From: Bacillus sp. FJAT-27916
GTDB lineage: Bacteria > Bacillota > Bacilli > Bacillales > Pradoshiaceae
Length of the DNA: 64,000 nt
Reading direction: 5' to 3'
Assembly: GCF_001183965.1 (NCBI RefSeq)
Contig: NZ_LFZV01000001.1
Location: forward strand, 2,796,342 to 2,860,341
Positions 34,777 through 42,601 of this stretch are shown in pieces. Within the stretch, counting starts at the first letter, position 1. Every line of letters begins with the position of its first letter. Made by a program: the position numbers and the translations under genes. The notes beneath the pieces were generated by a model. It saw only the letters and a list, made by a program, of their open reading frames with translations. It searched no databases and was not told the DNA's origin.

Positions 34777-35519
34777 TCCTTAAGCACCCCCTTTAAGTAG
34801 TCACTCAAAAACTGGTAATCACCTGTAAGAATCAGCACCATTGCCACAATATAAATCCGGTTCCTTTCAATCGTCTTACGGGAAACATTCACCTTGTCTT
34901 CTAATTTTTTCAGCGGCAGCTTCTTCTTATGAAAGAGATACTCAAGCATGAGCGGATCCTCTGCCACAATTCTGGCAATGGAGACAGCATTCTTTCTCGC
35001 ATCCGCATGCTTGGGCGACGCTTGAACCAATTGGCTGAAGGTAATCCCGAAAGATGTCAATATATTGGTAAAGCGTAATATTTCATCTCTTCTTTGCTCC
35101 GCATCGAGCTCTTCCTTATGGAATTCAATCGATCTTTCTGCTTCAAGAGGACTTTGTGCATATCCTTCCTCTGAATAAACTCCGAACTCTATCGATAGTT
35201 CTTGGTTTTTTCTTGATTGTGATCTAAGATGATCGATGACTCTACGCTTAATCATCGTATCAGCAAATGCCAATAACGCCGTCCCCTTTTCATAGGAGAA
35301 TCGGTCTATTGCATCATTAAAAGCAATTAACCCTATGCTAAATTCATCATCTGTTTCTGTTATGTATCGTTTGCATACGGAGGAGACTGATTTTTTTATA
35401 AACGGTTTGTATTGTTCTATGAGGTCATTGCGTAGATCAAAATCCCCATTTTGTATTGAATGCATCATTTCTTCCAGACACTGACGTTTCCTCAGACTTG
35501 GAAAGAACATTCCTAACAT
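34773..35519 (-). CDS. sigI: RNA polymerase sigma factor SigI
   Basis: 248-aa alternative sigma factor. Region 2 carries CKRYITETDDEFSIGLIAFNDAID (residues about 47-70) and YEKGTALLAFADTMIKRRVIDHL. The C-terminal DNA-binding helix-turn-helix includes LKKLEDKVNVSRKTIERN. Sequence blocks match B. subtilis SigI (YkoZ) including SPKHADARKNA and the LKGVLKD C-terminus. The ATG at 35519 sits behind GGGGTG; the longer frame has a weaker start. It is regulated by RsgI encoded next, and in B. subtilis is heat-inducible. Confidence 0.94.
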   Translation of the reverse strand: MLGMFFPSLRKRQCLEEMMHSIQNGDFDLRNDLIEQYKPFIKKSVSSVCKRYITETDDEFSIGLIAFNDAIDRFSYEKGTALLAFADTMIKRRVIDHLRSQSRKNQELSIEFGVYSEEGYAQSPLEAERSIEFHKEELDAEQRRDEILRFTNILTSFGITFSQLVQASPKHADARKNAVSIARIVAEDPLMLEYLFHKKKLPLKKLEDKVNVSRKTIERNRIYIVAMVLILTGDYQFLSDYLKGVLKD

Positions 35520-35542
35520 AGAATTCACCCCACCCTGCACAA

Positions 35543-35551
35543 ATTATACCA
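35543..35551 (-). promoter_or_regulatory. possible extended -10 promoter of sigI
   Basis: TGGTATAAT on the minus strand (TG-n plus TATAAT), about 25 nt upstream of the sigI start. No good -35 is present, as is common for extended -10 promoters. A SigI autoregulatory promoter was not identified. Confidence 0.5.
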
Positions 35552-35750
35552 CAGGATGTAAAAATAGGTTATAGAGGGAATAGATACATTTTTAAAAACC
35601 ATGCACTTTTCTATAACTTTTTTCTGTACCCTATCTGGATGTTAGATTAGCTGCCCTCCTTTACTGATCATTATCAGCCTCCCTATATGATTCGATTGTC
35701 CTATTTAATTAAAGGGGGTAGAGAGAAAATTTAGGTAATATTTCCTCATA

Positions 35751-35786
35751 AAAAAATCCGTATGCATAATAGCATACGGATTTTTT
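35751..35786 (-). terminator. terminator of the TerC gene
   Basis: 15-bp perfect stem AAAAAATCCGTATGC / GCATACGGATTTTTT with a 6-nt loop; T-run on the minus strand. Confidence 0.92.
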
Positions 35787-35790
35787 CCTA

Positions 35791-36570
35791 TTAATCGATT
35801 TTGGAATCTTCGCCAACTTGTCTTTCTACTGATTTACCGGACACAAACCAGCCTACGACTACAATGGCTACTAAGACTGTCCAGAAGATTGCTTTCCACA
35901 CAGTTGAATGCGGGAAGTGTTCATTTAGAATACCAACACTTGGGTGCGCGAGAGTAACGACTGCCAATTTCACACCGACCCAGCCGACAACTAAGAAGGC
36001 TGCTGTTTCAAGTGAAGGACGTTTGTTTAACAATACAACGAATTTCGTTGCAGCGAACCTCATAATAATCAATCCAACGAATCCGCCTAAGAACATGACA
36101 ATAAATTGTCCGCCGTTAATACCGCCAATATGGAAGTTACCCACTTCAGGAAGAGTCACTGCAAGCGCAACTGCCGCAAGCATTGAATCAATTGCGAAGG
36201 CGAGGTCAGCAATTTCGACCTTCACAACAGTCATCCAGAAGCCGGATTGTTTTCTTTCCTTGACCTTGCCATTATCCGACTTAATCATATAATGCTTGAT
36301 TAGATAGTTAATCATGATATAGAGTAAGTACGCCGCACCAATCGCTTGTATCTGCCATACATTTACGAGGAAGGAAATCAGGAATAATGAACCAATCCTC
36401 AATACAAAAGCTCCGACCAATCCATAGAATAAGGCTTTACGCTGCTGTTCCTTCGGTAAATGCTTGACCATAACAGCCATAACCACCGCATTATCAGCCG
36501 CTAGAATTCCCTCTAATCCAATTAGTACTAATAAAACCCATGCATACTCTAGTATTAATGCTGCATCCAT
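35791..36570 (-). CDS. ykoY: TerC family membrane protein YkoY (manganese homeostasis)
   Basis: 259-aa integral membrane protein with about seven helices. TerC signatures: GLEGILAADNAVVMAVM (residues 18-34) and the second acidic motif IADLAFAIDSMLAAVAL. These Asp/Asn residues are thought to line a metal path. In bacilli YkoY-type proteins export Mn2+ or supply it to secreted enzymes. The leader carries a complete yybP-ykoY manganese riboswitch, which confirms the role. AAAGGAGG lies 11 nt before the ATG. Next to sigI in B. subtilis too. Confidence 0.93.
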   Translation of the reverse strand: MDAALILEYAWVLLVLIGLEGILAADNAVVMAVMVKHLPKEQQRKALFYGLVGAFVLRIGSLFLISFLVNVWQIQAIGAAYLLYIMINYLIKHYMIKSDNGKVKERKQSGFWMTVVKVEIADLAFAIDSMLAAVALAVTLPEVGNFHIGGINGGQFIVMFLGGFVGLIIMRFAATKFVVLLNKRPSLETAAFLVVGWVGVKLAVVTLAHPSVGILNEHFPHSTVWKAIFWTVLVAIVVVGWFVSGKSVERQVGEDSKID

Positions 36571-36604
36571 CTAAATAATTACCTCCTTTATTTTCCAATC
36601 CAAC

Positions 36605-36749
36605 AAAAAAGACCCCTGCCTAGTAATTAAACTTACTGGCAAAGGTCTTGCTAAGCATTTTTAAATCAATAAATGCCAACAAAGCCGATGGATACGATCC
36701 ATGTAATGACGACTTTGTTTTAGGTTTCCCTAACGCTACTCCCCTTTGA
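36605..36749 (-). promoter_or_regulatory. yybP-ykoY manganese riboswitch with terminator
   Basis: Minus-strand leader between the promoter and ykoY. It begins with the hallmark AAAGGGGAGTAGC (complement of 36735-36747), then ACAAAGTCGTC and CATCGGCTTTGTTGG, matching the aptamer core. It ends in a terminator AAGACCTTTGCC ... GGCAGGGGTCTT followed by TTTTTT (36605-36655). Mn2+ binding in this class disrupts the terminator and turns the gene on. Confidence 0.93.
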
Positions 36750-36777
36750 ATTGGGTTCATATTGGTTTGTATGTTTC

Positions 36778-36806
36778 ATTATAGGTGGTATGCTCAACTT
36801 CTGCAA
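36778..36806 (-). promoter_or_regulatory. sigma-A promoter of ykoY riboswitch transcript
   Basis: -35 TTGCAG and -10 TATAAT with a 17-nt spacer (minus strand), placed about 30 nt before the riboswitch aptamer. Confidence 0.72.
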
Positions 36807-36850
36807 GTATAATATTTTTACAGTCTAGCAATCTGCAGGATAAGATAGAA

Positions 36851-38407
36851 TTAAGATTTTGATTTAGTCATTCTAATTAATTTTAGATATTCCTTCAATA
36901 CGTCATTAAAGGATCGAGACTTTCCAAAATTAGCAACAAGAAGATTACGGAATGACTCATATTTCTCTTTATAAGGGTACCATTGTATTTCCGATTTTTT
37001 GTATCCCAAATCCTCCATCACAGCTTTCTCATGACAGAACATTCGGATTCCATTCTCTCCATGATATCTTCCAATTCCGCTGTCCTTTACTCCGCCAAAT
37101 GGCAGATTATTATTAGCAACCGTAATTAGCACATCATTAATCAAAACAGCCCCTGATTGAAGCCTCGATGAAATTCTCCGAGCCTTCTCCTTATCTCTAG
37201 ACCATACACTCGCATTCAGTCCATACCGAGTCCCGTTAGCTATCCTCACAGCGTCCTCTTCATCCTCTGCAGAAATAATAGGCAATACAGGACCAAAGGT
37301 TTCCTCCTGCATAATCATCATATCCTCTGTCACCTGGGAGAGGATAAGGGGTTTTATGAACATGGAGTCAAGATCCCACTTGGATGGATGTTCCCCTGCA
37401 AGAAGGACAGCCCCTTTTTCAAGTGCATCCTCAACCTGTTGTTTAACGATGTCAATCTGCATGCGCGAGGTCATCGAACCGATATCATCATCCGCTCCGG
37501 ACCCTTGCTTTAATTGATTCACGAGAGGCAGAAGCTCCTCTAAGAATGGCTCCATCACCATTTCTTCTATAATCAGCCGTTCTACGCTCATACATACTTG
37601 ACCGCTGTTCGTAAAGGCACCCCAGGCAGCTCCCTCTGCCGCACGTTTCAGGTCAGCATCCTGCAAGACAATCATTGGGTCCTTGCCGCCAAGCTCTAAA
37701 GTGGTTGGAATTAAGTCTCTCGCAGCTGCTTGCTGAATAATCTTCCCTGTAGCGACAGAGCCAGTGAAGAAGATATAATCTGGCTTAGCATTTGTCAGGC
37801 TTGCCCCGAGCTCTTTTCCGCCATGAGCAACCTGAACGACATTCGGCGGGAATTTTGCTTTCTCAAAAAGGGATTCGATTAATATTCCCACCGCTGGTGT
37901 AACCTCTGATGGTTTCAATATCACCGTATTACCTGCAGCCAGTGCAGACAACATCGGGGATAATGATAGTAAGAATGGATAATTCCACGGTGAAATAACA
38001 AGCACCGTACCCATTGGCATGTACTCAACCATGGATTTCTTGCCCATCAATAGAAAGGGCGTTTTCACCTTTTGGCTTCTGAGGGTCTTTTCTGCATGCT
38101 TCTCAACATGAAGCATGGCATCAAGTGACGGCATAATATCAGCGACAAGGGCATCTGTCCTTACCTTTCCTACATCCTTGGCGATTAGTTCTGCAATAGC
38201 ATCGATATCCTCTACTACTGCCTCTCGTAAATTTTTGATATAGGAAACACGCTCACGGACAGATAACGCACTCCATCCCCAGAAGGCCGATTTGGCCCTT
38301 TCCATCATATCAGCGGCTTGTATAGCAGGCGTTTCCTCGTATTCCATGATGAGCTCTCCAGTAGCTGGCGCATATACTTTCGTCTTTTCTTTATTCACAG
38401 CCTGCAT
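36851..38407 (-). CDS. aldehyde dehydrogenase family protein
   Basis: 518-aa NAD(P)-dependent aldehyde dehydrogenase. Catalytic cysteine in GQVCMSV (Cys272), the general base in ELGGKDP (Glu238) and the oxyanion asparagine in PWNYPF (Asn142). The cofactor loop FFTGSVATG is present. The EETFGPVLPI and NLPFGGVKDSGIGR motifs are complete. The C-terminus has a basic extension of about 50 residues. It follows an acyl-reductase-like SDR by 15 nt on the same strand, so the pair is probably an operon acting on long-chain aldehydes. The ATG at 38407 (AGGAGG at 10 nt) is preferred; the upstream ATG abuts the Shine-Dalgarno. Confidence 0.88.
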   Translation of the reverse strand: MQAVNKEKTKVYAPATGELIMEYEETPAIQAADMMERAKSAFWGWSALSVRERVSYIKNLREAVVEDIDAIAELIAKDVGKVRTDALVADIMPSLDAMLHVEKHAEKTLRSQKVKTPFLLMGKKSMVEYMPMGTVLVISPWNYPFLLSLSPMLSALAAGNTVILKPSEVTPAVGILIESLFEKAKFPPNVVQVAHGGKELGASLTNAKPDYIFFTGSVATGKIIQQAAARDLIPTTLELGGKDPMIVLQDADLKRAAEGAAWGAFTNSGQVCMSVERLIIEEMVMEPFLEELLPLVNQLKQGSGADDDIGSMTSRMQIDIVKQQVEDALEKGAVLLAGEHPSKWDLDSMFIKPLILSQVTEDMMIMQEETFGPVLPIISAEDEEDAVRIANGTRYGLNASVWSRDKEKARRISSRLQSGAVLINDVLITVANNNLPFGGVKDSGIGRYHGENGIRMFCHEKAVMEDLGYKKSEIQWYPYKEKYESFRNLLVANFGKSRSFNDVLKEYLKLIRMTKSKS

Positions 38408-38422
38408 ACCTTTCATTCCTCC

Positions 38423-39520
38423 TTATGTAATCTCAATATGGTATTCTGTACGCTTCTTATTAGCCCTATAGTAATCAATCATAGGCATAACCCCGTCTTT
38501 AAAATCAGGGCAGCTGATCCCGCTCCCTTCAAGGTCACGCTTGGCATTGCTGCAGTCAAAGTACCCCTTCCAGGTGAAATAATCAAGTGATTCCACTTCC
38601 ACACCAAAATATTTCCGAACGGGTTTGATCTTTAGCATCGCTTTCGTCAGTATGAAAGGAATATAGCCTTTCGGTTCCTTTCCATTATACATGGTGGAAA
38701 ACATCCGATAAACTTCGGTAACTGTATACGGTTTTGGATCGGTTAAATGATAGGTTTTCCCTTTTCCTTTATCATTCAAGCTTAAGTAAGCGGTTGCCTG
38801 AATGATATAATCAACTGGAACTAGATTAATGACACAAACCGACTTTGTAATAGAAGGAATGATTGGCATGAAACGAATCTTATCAAGAAAGTTCAAGATA
38901 AAATATGGACCGTCAAATTTGATGGTTTCCCCTGTCGTCGTACTCCCCTTTACAATTCCGGGACGAATAATCGTAACTGGCAATTCAGGCATCAATGACC
39001 GAACAAGCACCTCTGCCTCATATTTTGTCTCTTCATAATAATTCTTAAATGCTTCTGGCCTGACCAGTTCATCCTCATAAAGATTCCCTTCCCGCCGGCC
39101 GGCCACATATGCCGTACTGAAGTATGTATAGCGCTTAAGATTGGATAAGGACCTGACGAATTCATTCATGTTTCTTGTTCCATCCACATTGACTGAATAG
39201 GCAATCTCTCTCGGCACAGCCAAATCATAAATGGCAGCTAAATGGAAGACATGGGTAATATCCTCTCTGTTGAAACCGATTTCATTTCCGGTCATATTTA
39301 AATTCGGTTTAGAGATATCACCCGCTACAAGCTGAAATTGTTCTTCCCCTAAATGAAATTCCTGCATAATTTGGTATCTTTCATTCTGCGCTTTTTCGAC
39401 CTGGGAGGGAAGAACAATTGCCACAAGTTTATTGAAGCTCTTATCCGTATCCAGCAACTCCCGTATAAGCTGATTTGAAATAAAACCAGGAAACCCTGTA
39501 AAAAAATATACATGATCCAT
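38423..39520 (-). CDS. SDR family protein with acyl-CoA-reductase-like NAD-binding domain
   Basis: 365-aa extended SDR. The N-terminal Rossmann motif is TGFPGFISNQLIRELL (residues 8-23), followed by VFHLAAIYDLAV and the catalytic YYEETKYEAE (YxxxK), then VTIIRPGIVKG and a C-terminal domain. This matches the thioester-reductase/male-sterility type NAD-binding family that reduces fatty acyl groups to aldehydes or alcohols, or epimerases. GGGAG lies 11 nt upstream of the ATG. With the aldehyde dehydrogenase it suggests interconversion of acyl, aldehyde and acid forms, which is inference. Confidence 0.78.
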   Translation of the reverse strand: MDHVYFFTGFPGFISNQLIRELLDTDKSFNKLVAIVLPSQVEKAQNERYQIMQEFHLGEEQFQLVAGDISKPNLNMTGNEIGFNREDITHVFHLAAIYDLAVPREIAYSVNVDGTRNMNEFVRSLSNLKRYTYFSTAYVAGRREGNLYEDELVRPEAFKNYYEETKYEAEVLVRSLMPELPVTIIRPGIVKGSTTTGETIKFDGPYFILNFLDKIRFMPIIPSITKSVCVINLVPVDYIIQATAYLSLNDKGKGKTYHLTDPKPYTVTEVYRMFSTMYNGKEPKGYIPFILTKAMLKIKPVRKYFGVEVESLDYFTWKGYFDCSNAKRDLEGSGISCPDFKDGVMPMIDYYRANKKRTEYHIEIT

Positions 39521-39596
39521 CTCCTAAACCACTCCCTTAAGACTTTACACCATTGTAAGAACATTCGGAAAAATATGTCAACTGTTTTTCACCATG

Positions 39597-39624
39597 AAAA
39601 AACTGCCTCTTTATAAAGAGGCAG
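39597..39624 (-). terminator. terminator of prfC
   Basis: Palindrome CTGCCTCTTTATAAAGAGGCAG (39603-39624), then TTTTTT on the minus strand. Confidence 0.9.
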
Positions 39625-39632
39625 CAATGTAA

Positions 39633-41216
39633 TTATCTTTCATGCTGATCCATTGGATTATATAATTCAATATCTGGATTCTTCTCCTGGAACCAACGCA
39701 AGGCGAAATCATTTTCAAACAAGAAGGCATACTGGTCATAACGATCACGGACCAGCAAGCTTCTTGAGCTAGAAAGCTTCTCATCAACCTTCTCATTTGT
39801 CGTCCACCGTGCAATCTTATCTCCCATGCGCTCCATTATAACTTCAGTATTATATTCATTCTTCATCCGATGCTCAAATACTTCAAACTGAAGCTGACCT
39901 ACCGCACCAAGGATATATGATTCAATCCCCACTGTTTTGAAGAGCTGAATAGCGCCTTCCTGGACAAGCTGGTTAATCCCTTTATGGAAGTGCTTCTGCT
40001 TAAGTACGTTTTTCGCACTAACTCTCACGAACATCTCAGGCGTAAACTGCGGCAGCTTCTCAAAGGAGAAGGCCTCCTTGCCAGATGTTAGCGTGTCTCC
40101 GATTTGGTAGGTTCCTGTATCGTATAGACCGATAATATCACCAGCAACTGCCTCTGAAACATTATTTCGCTCCTCCGCCAGGAACTGAGTAGAATTGTTG
40201 AGCTTCATCGGCTTTCCTGTCCGGCTTAACGTCACATTCATGCCTCTTTCAAACTTACCGGAGCAAATACGGAAGAACGCAATGCGGTCACGGTGCATTG
40301 GGTTCATATTTGCCTGAATCTTAAAGATAAAGCCAGAGAACATTTCCTGAACAGGCTCTATCGGTCCAACAGAGGATTCCCTTGGACTAGGCATTGGAGC
40401 AAATTCTAAATACGTATCCAAGAATGTTTGAACGCCAAAATTCGTCAAGGCACTTCCAAAGAATACAGGAATGAGTTCACCTTCTAATACCTTATCACGG
40501 GAGAATTCATTCCCCGCTTCATTTAGGAGCATCACTTCTTCAAGCGTTTCCTCATACAAAGCTTCATCCAGGCCTGGGTGGTGGTTTCCTTCTACTTCTC
40601 CGTCCTCGTTAAGCGGGATGAAACGATCCTCTTCTTCTGCCTTGAACATTTCGATTCGATTGTAGAAGCGGTCATAAATCCCAAAGAAATCTTTCCCCAT
40701 GCCCATTGGCCAGTTCATCGGATAAGATTCAATACCAAGCACCTCTTCAAGCTCAGCAAGCAGCTCAAGCGGTGTTTTCCCTTGGCGGTCCATTTTATTA
40801 ATAAAGGTAAAGATAGGGATTCCTCTCATGCGGCAAACCTTGAAAAGCTTCAAGGTCTGCGCCTCAATCCCTTTCGCTGCATCAATAATCATGACGGCAC
40901 TGTCGACTGCCATCAATGTACGATACGTATCTTCACTGAAGTCTTGGTGACCTGGGGTATCGAGAATATTGACCCGAGTTCCCTTATAGTCAAATTGCAT
41001 AACACTGGAGGTTACGGAGATTCCACGCTGCTTTTCAATCTCCATCCAGTCACTTGTTGCGTATTTTCCTGTTTTCCGTCCTTTAACTGTCCCAGCATCA
41101 CGGATTGCACCGCCGAACAACAACAGTTTCTCTGTTAATGTTGTTTTCCCCGCATCCGGGTGGGAAATAATCGCAAAGGTTCGTCTAGATTCTATTTGCT
41201 CTTTTAAATTTGTCAT
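39633..41216 (-). CDS. prfC: peptide chain release factor 3 (RF3)
   Basis: 527-aa translational GTPase that recycles RF1 and RF2 from the ribosome after peptide release. G1 loop [14 protein letters not shown] near residue 20, G3 DTPGHQDF, G4 INKMDRQ and the RF3-type effector [20 protein letters not shown] are visible. Domains II and III continue to the C-terminus, and length is normal. The ATG at 41216 has AAAGG at 9 nt; an in-frame ATG three codons upstream directly abuts AAAGG. As far as I recall B. subtilis lacks RF3 while several Bacillaceae keep it. Monocistronic between terminators. Confidence 0.94.
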   Translation of the reverse strand: MTNLKEQIESRRTFAIISHPDAGKTTLTEKLLLFGGAIRDAGTVKGRKTGKYATSDWMEIEKQRGISVTSSVMQFDYKGTRVNILDTPGHQDFSEDTYRTLMAVDSAVMIIDAAKGIEAQTLKLFKVCRMRGIPIFTFINKMDRQGKTPLELLAELEEVLGIESYPMNWPMGMGKDFFGIYDRFYNRIEMFKAEEEDRFIPLNEDGEVEGNHHPGLDEALYEETLEEVMLLNEAGNEFSRDKVLEGELIPVFFGSALTNFGVQTFLDTYLEFAPMPSPRESSVGPIEPVQEMFSGFIFKIQANMNPMHRDRIAFFRICSGKFERGMNVTLSRTGKPMKLNNSTQFLAEERNNVSEAVAGDIIGLYDTGTYQIGDTLTSGKEAFSFEKLPQFTPEMFVRVSAKNVLKQKHFHKGINQLVQEGAIQLFKTVGIESYILGAVGQLQFEVFEHRMKNEYNTEVIMERMGDKIARWTTNEKVDEKLSSSRSLLVRDRYDQYAFLFENDFALRWFQEKNPDIELYNPMDQHER

Positions 41217-41409
41217 ATATGCCATCCTTTATATAAAAGTCCATCTTTCCACTATACCATGCAGGAAATCATTATGTGAATAATTGCCTCAATAAATCCT
41301 TGGTCAAACAGACATATTTTCTCACATCAAGTTAAATATAGTCAATTGGCTAAATCAATAGTAAAGGACTATTTTCCGGGCAAATTATGTTTAGGGCAAA
41401 AAGGCATTA

Positions 41410-41432
41410 AAAAAAACGGGCCGATAGCCCGT
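41410..41432 (-). terminator. terminator of the small gene at 41442
   Basis: Stem ACGGGC / GCCCGT with a 5-nt loop and TTTTTTTT on the minus strand. Confidence 0.88.
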
Positions 41433-41441
41433 CATTAATCT

Positions 41442-41543
41442 TTATGCTACTCGCTTCTTTTTCCCAAAAAAACGTTTAGACAAATAGCCAATAACAGCTG
41501 GTGCTGCTGCGACTAGAATTCTTTTCATGACTCTATTCTTCAT
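41442..41543 (-). CDS. very small basic protein
   Basis: 33-residue frame with start ATG at 41543 and Shine-Dalgarno AAAGGA 11 nt upstream. The sequence MKNRVMKRILVAAAPAVIGYL has a basic start then a short hydrophobic helix, and the tail SKRFFGKKKRVA is strongly basic. A strong terminator begins within about 10 nt of the stop, which supports a real small gene rather than chance. It may be a membrane-associated small protein; no family recognised. Confidence 0.45.
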   Translation of the reverse strand: MKNRVMKRILVAAAPAVIGYLSKRFFGKKKRVA

Positions 41544-41727
41544 CAGTATCACCATCCTTTAAGGAACATTACCCGTAATCAAGAATTGGTAATCATACCA
41601 TTTAAAAGGATAAGAAGAATTTACTATTAATTTTTTACCTTAAATAGAATTGATAATTTAGGACATGTATAGTAGGTTAATTAATGCTTACTAAATATCT
41701 AATTATCTACACCAGGAGGACTACATT

Positions 41728-42558
41728 ATGGAAGAACAAGGTCTGAAGTATTTTGTGGCGCTTGCCCACAAGAAGAAAAGACTATTGGATCATTATCCAC
41801 TTCATTATTTTATTCGAGCTATGCTGGCAGGTATCTTTGTCGGATTCCTAATTGTCACATGCTTCCGTACAGGTGAATACTTCCGTGTGGCTGATTCGCC
41901 ATTCGCTTACCTTTTCCCGGCATTATTCTTTGGTATCGCCTTGATTTTGATTACATATGGCGGTGCTGAATTATTTACGGGCAATACTTCCTATTTCACA
42001 GTTGCTTATATGCGTAATGAGGTTCAATTACGTGATATTGGACGAAACTGGGTTGCTTGTTATTTAGGGAATGCAGCTGGAGCTATTTTCTTAGCCATTC
42101 TCTTTTATTTCACCGGTATTTTCAGCCATATTCCAAACGATCATTTATTACATGAGATTGTTTCTTATAAAATGCACGGATCCGTTACGGCCCTTTTCTT
42201 CAAAGGAATTCTTTGTAACTGGCTCGTATGTTTAGCGGTATTCTTGCCAACGCAAGTGAAAGGCGATGGAGCAAAAATGGCGATGATGGTTCTTGTCGTA
42301 TTCTTGTTCTTCAGCTCCGGTTTTGAGCACAGTATCGCAAACCTTTCTTTATTCTCTATCGCGTTGATTTCTCCACACCCTGATACAATCTCCATTGGGG
42401 CAGCCATTTATAATCTGATTCCAGTAACAATCGGCAACATTGTCGGCGGCGCTGTCTTCGTTGGTATGCTGTATCAATTCTTAAGCAAATCTGCTACAAA
42501 ATTAAGCTTAGAGGATAATCTTAATCGCGTAGATGAAATCGCAGAAAAAGCAAAATAA
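41728..42558 (+). CDS. formate/nitrite transporter (FNT) family channel
   Basis: 276-aa membrane pore with about six helices. FNT features: YGGAELFTGNTSY (first half), KGILCNWLVCLAVF and SSGFEHSIANLS with the conserved histidine. It conducts formate, nitrite or related small monovalent anions across the membrane. Bacillus relatives are YwcJ and YrhG; the exact anion is unknown. AGGAGG lies 8 nt before the ATG. The gene is monocistronic with a bidirectional terminator after it; no formate dehydrogenase or nitrite reductase genes are near. Confidence 0.93.
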   Translation: MEEQGLKYFVALAHKKKRLLDHYPLHYFIRAMLAGIFVGFLIVTCFRTGEYFRVADSPFAYLFPALFFGIALILITYGGAELFTGNTSYFTVAYMRNEVQLRDIGRNWVACYLGNAAGAIFLAILFYFTGIFSHIPNDHLLHEIVSYKMHGSVTALFFKGILCNWLVCLAVFLPTQVKGDGAKMAMMVLVVFLFFSSGFEHSIANLSLFSIALISPHPDTISIGAAIYNLIPVTIGNIVGGAVFVGMLYQFLSKSATKLSLEDNLNRVDEIAEKAK

Positions 42559-42570
42559 TAATCACCAAAA

Positions 42571-42601
42571 AACGAGCAGACATAATCTGCTCGTTTTTTT
42601 A
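42571..42601. terminator. bidirectional terminator between FNT gene and yhaN
   Basis: 10-bp stem AACGAGCAGA / TCTGCTCGTT with T-runs in both directions. Confidence 0.92.
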
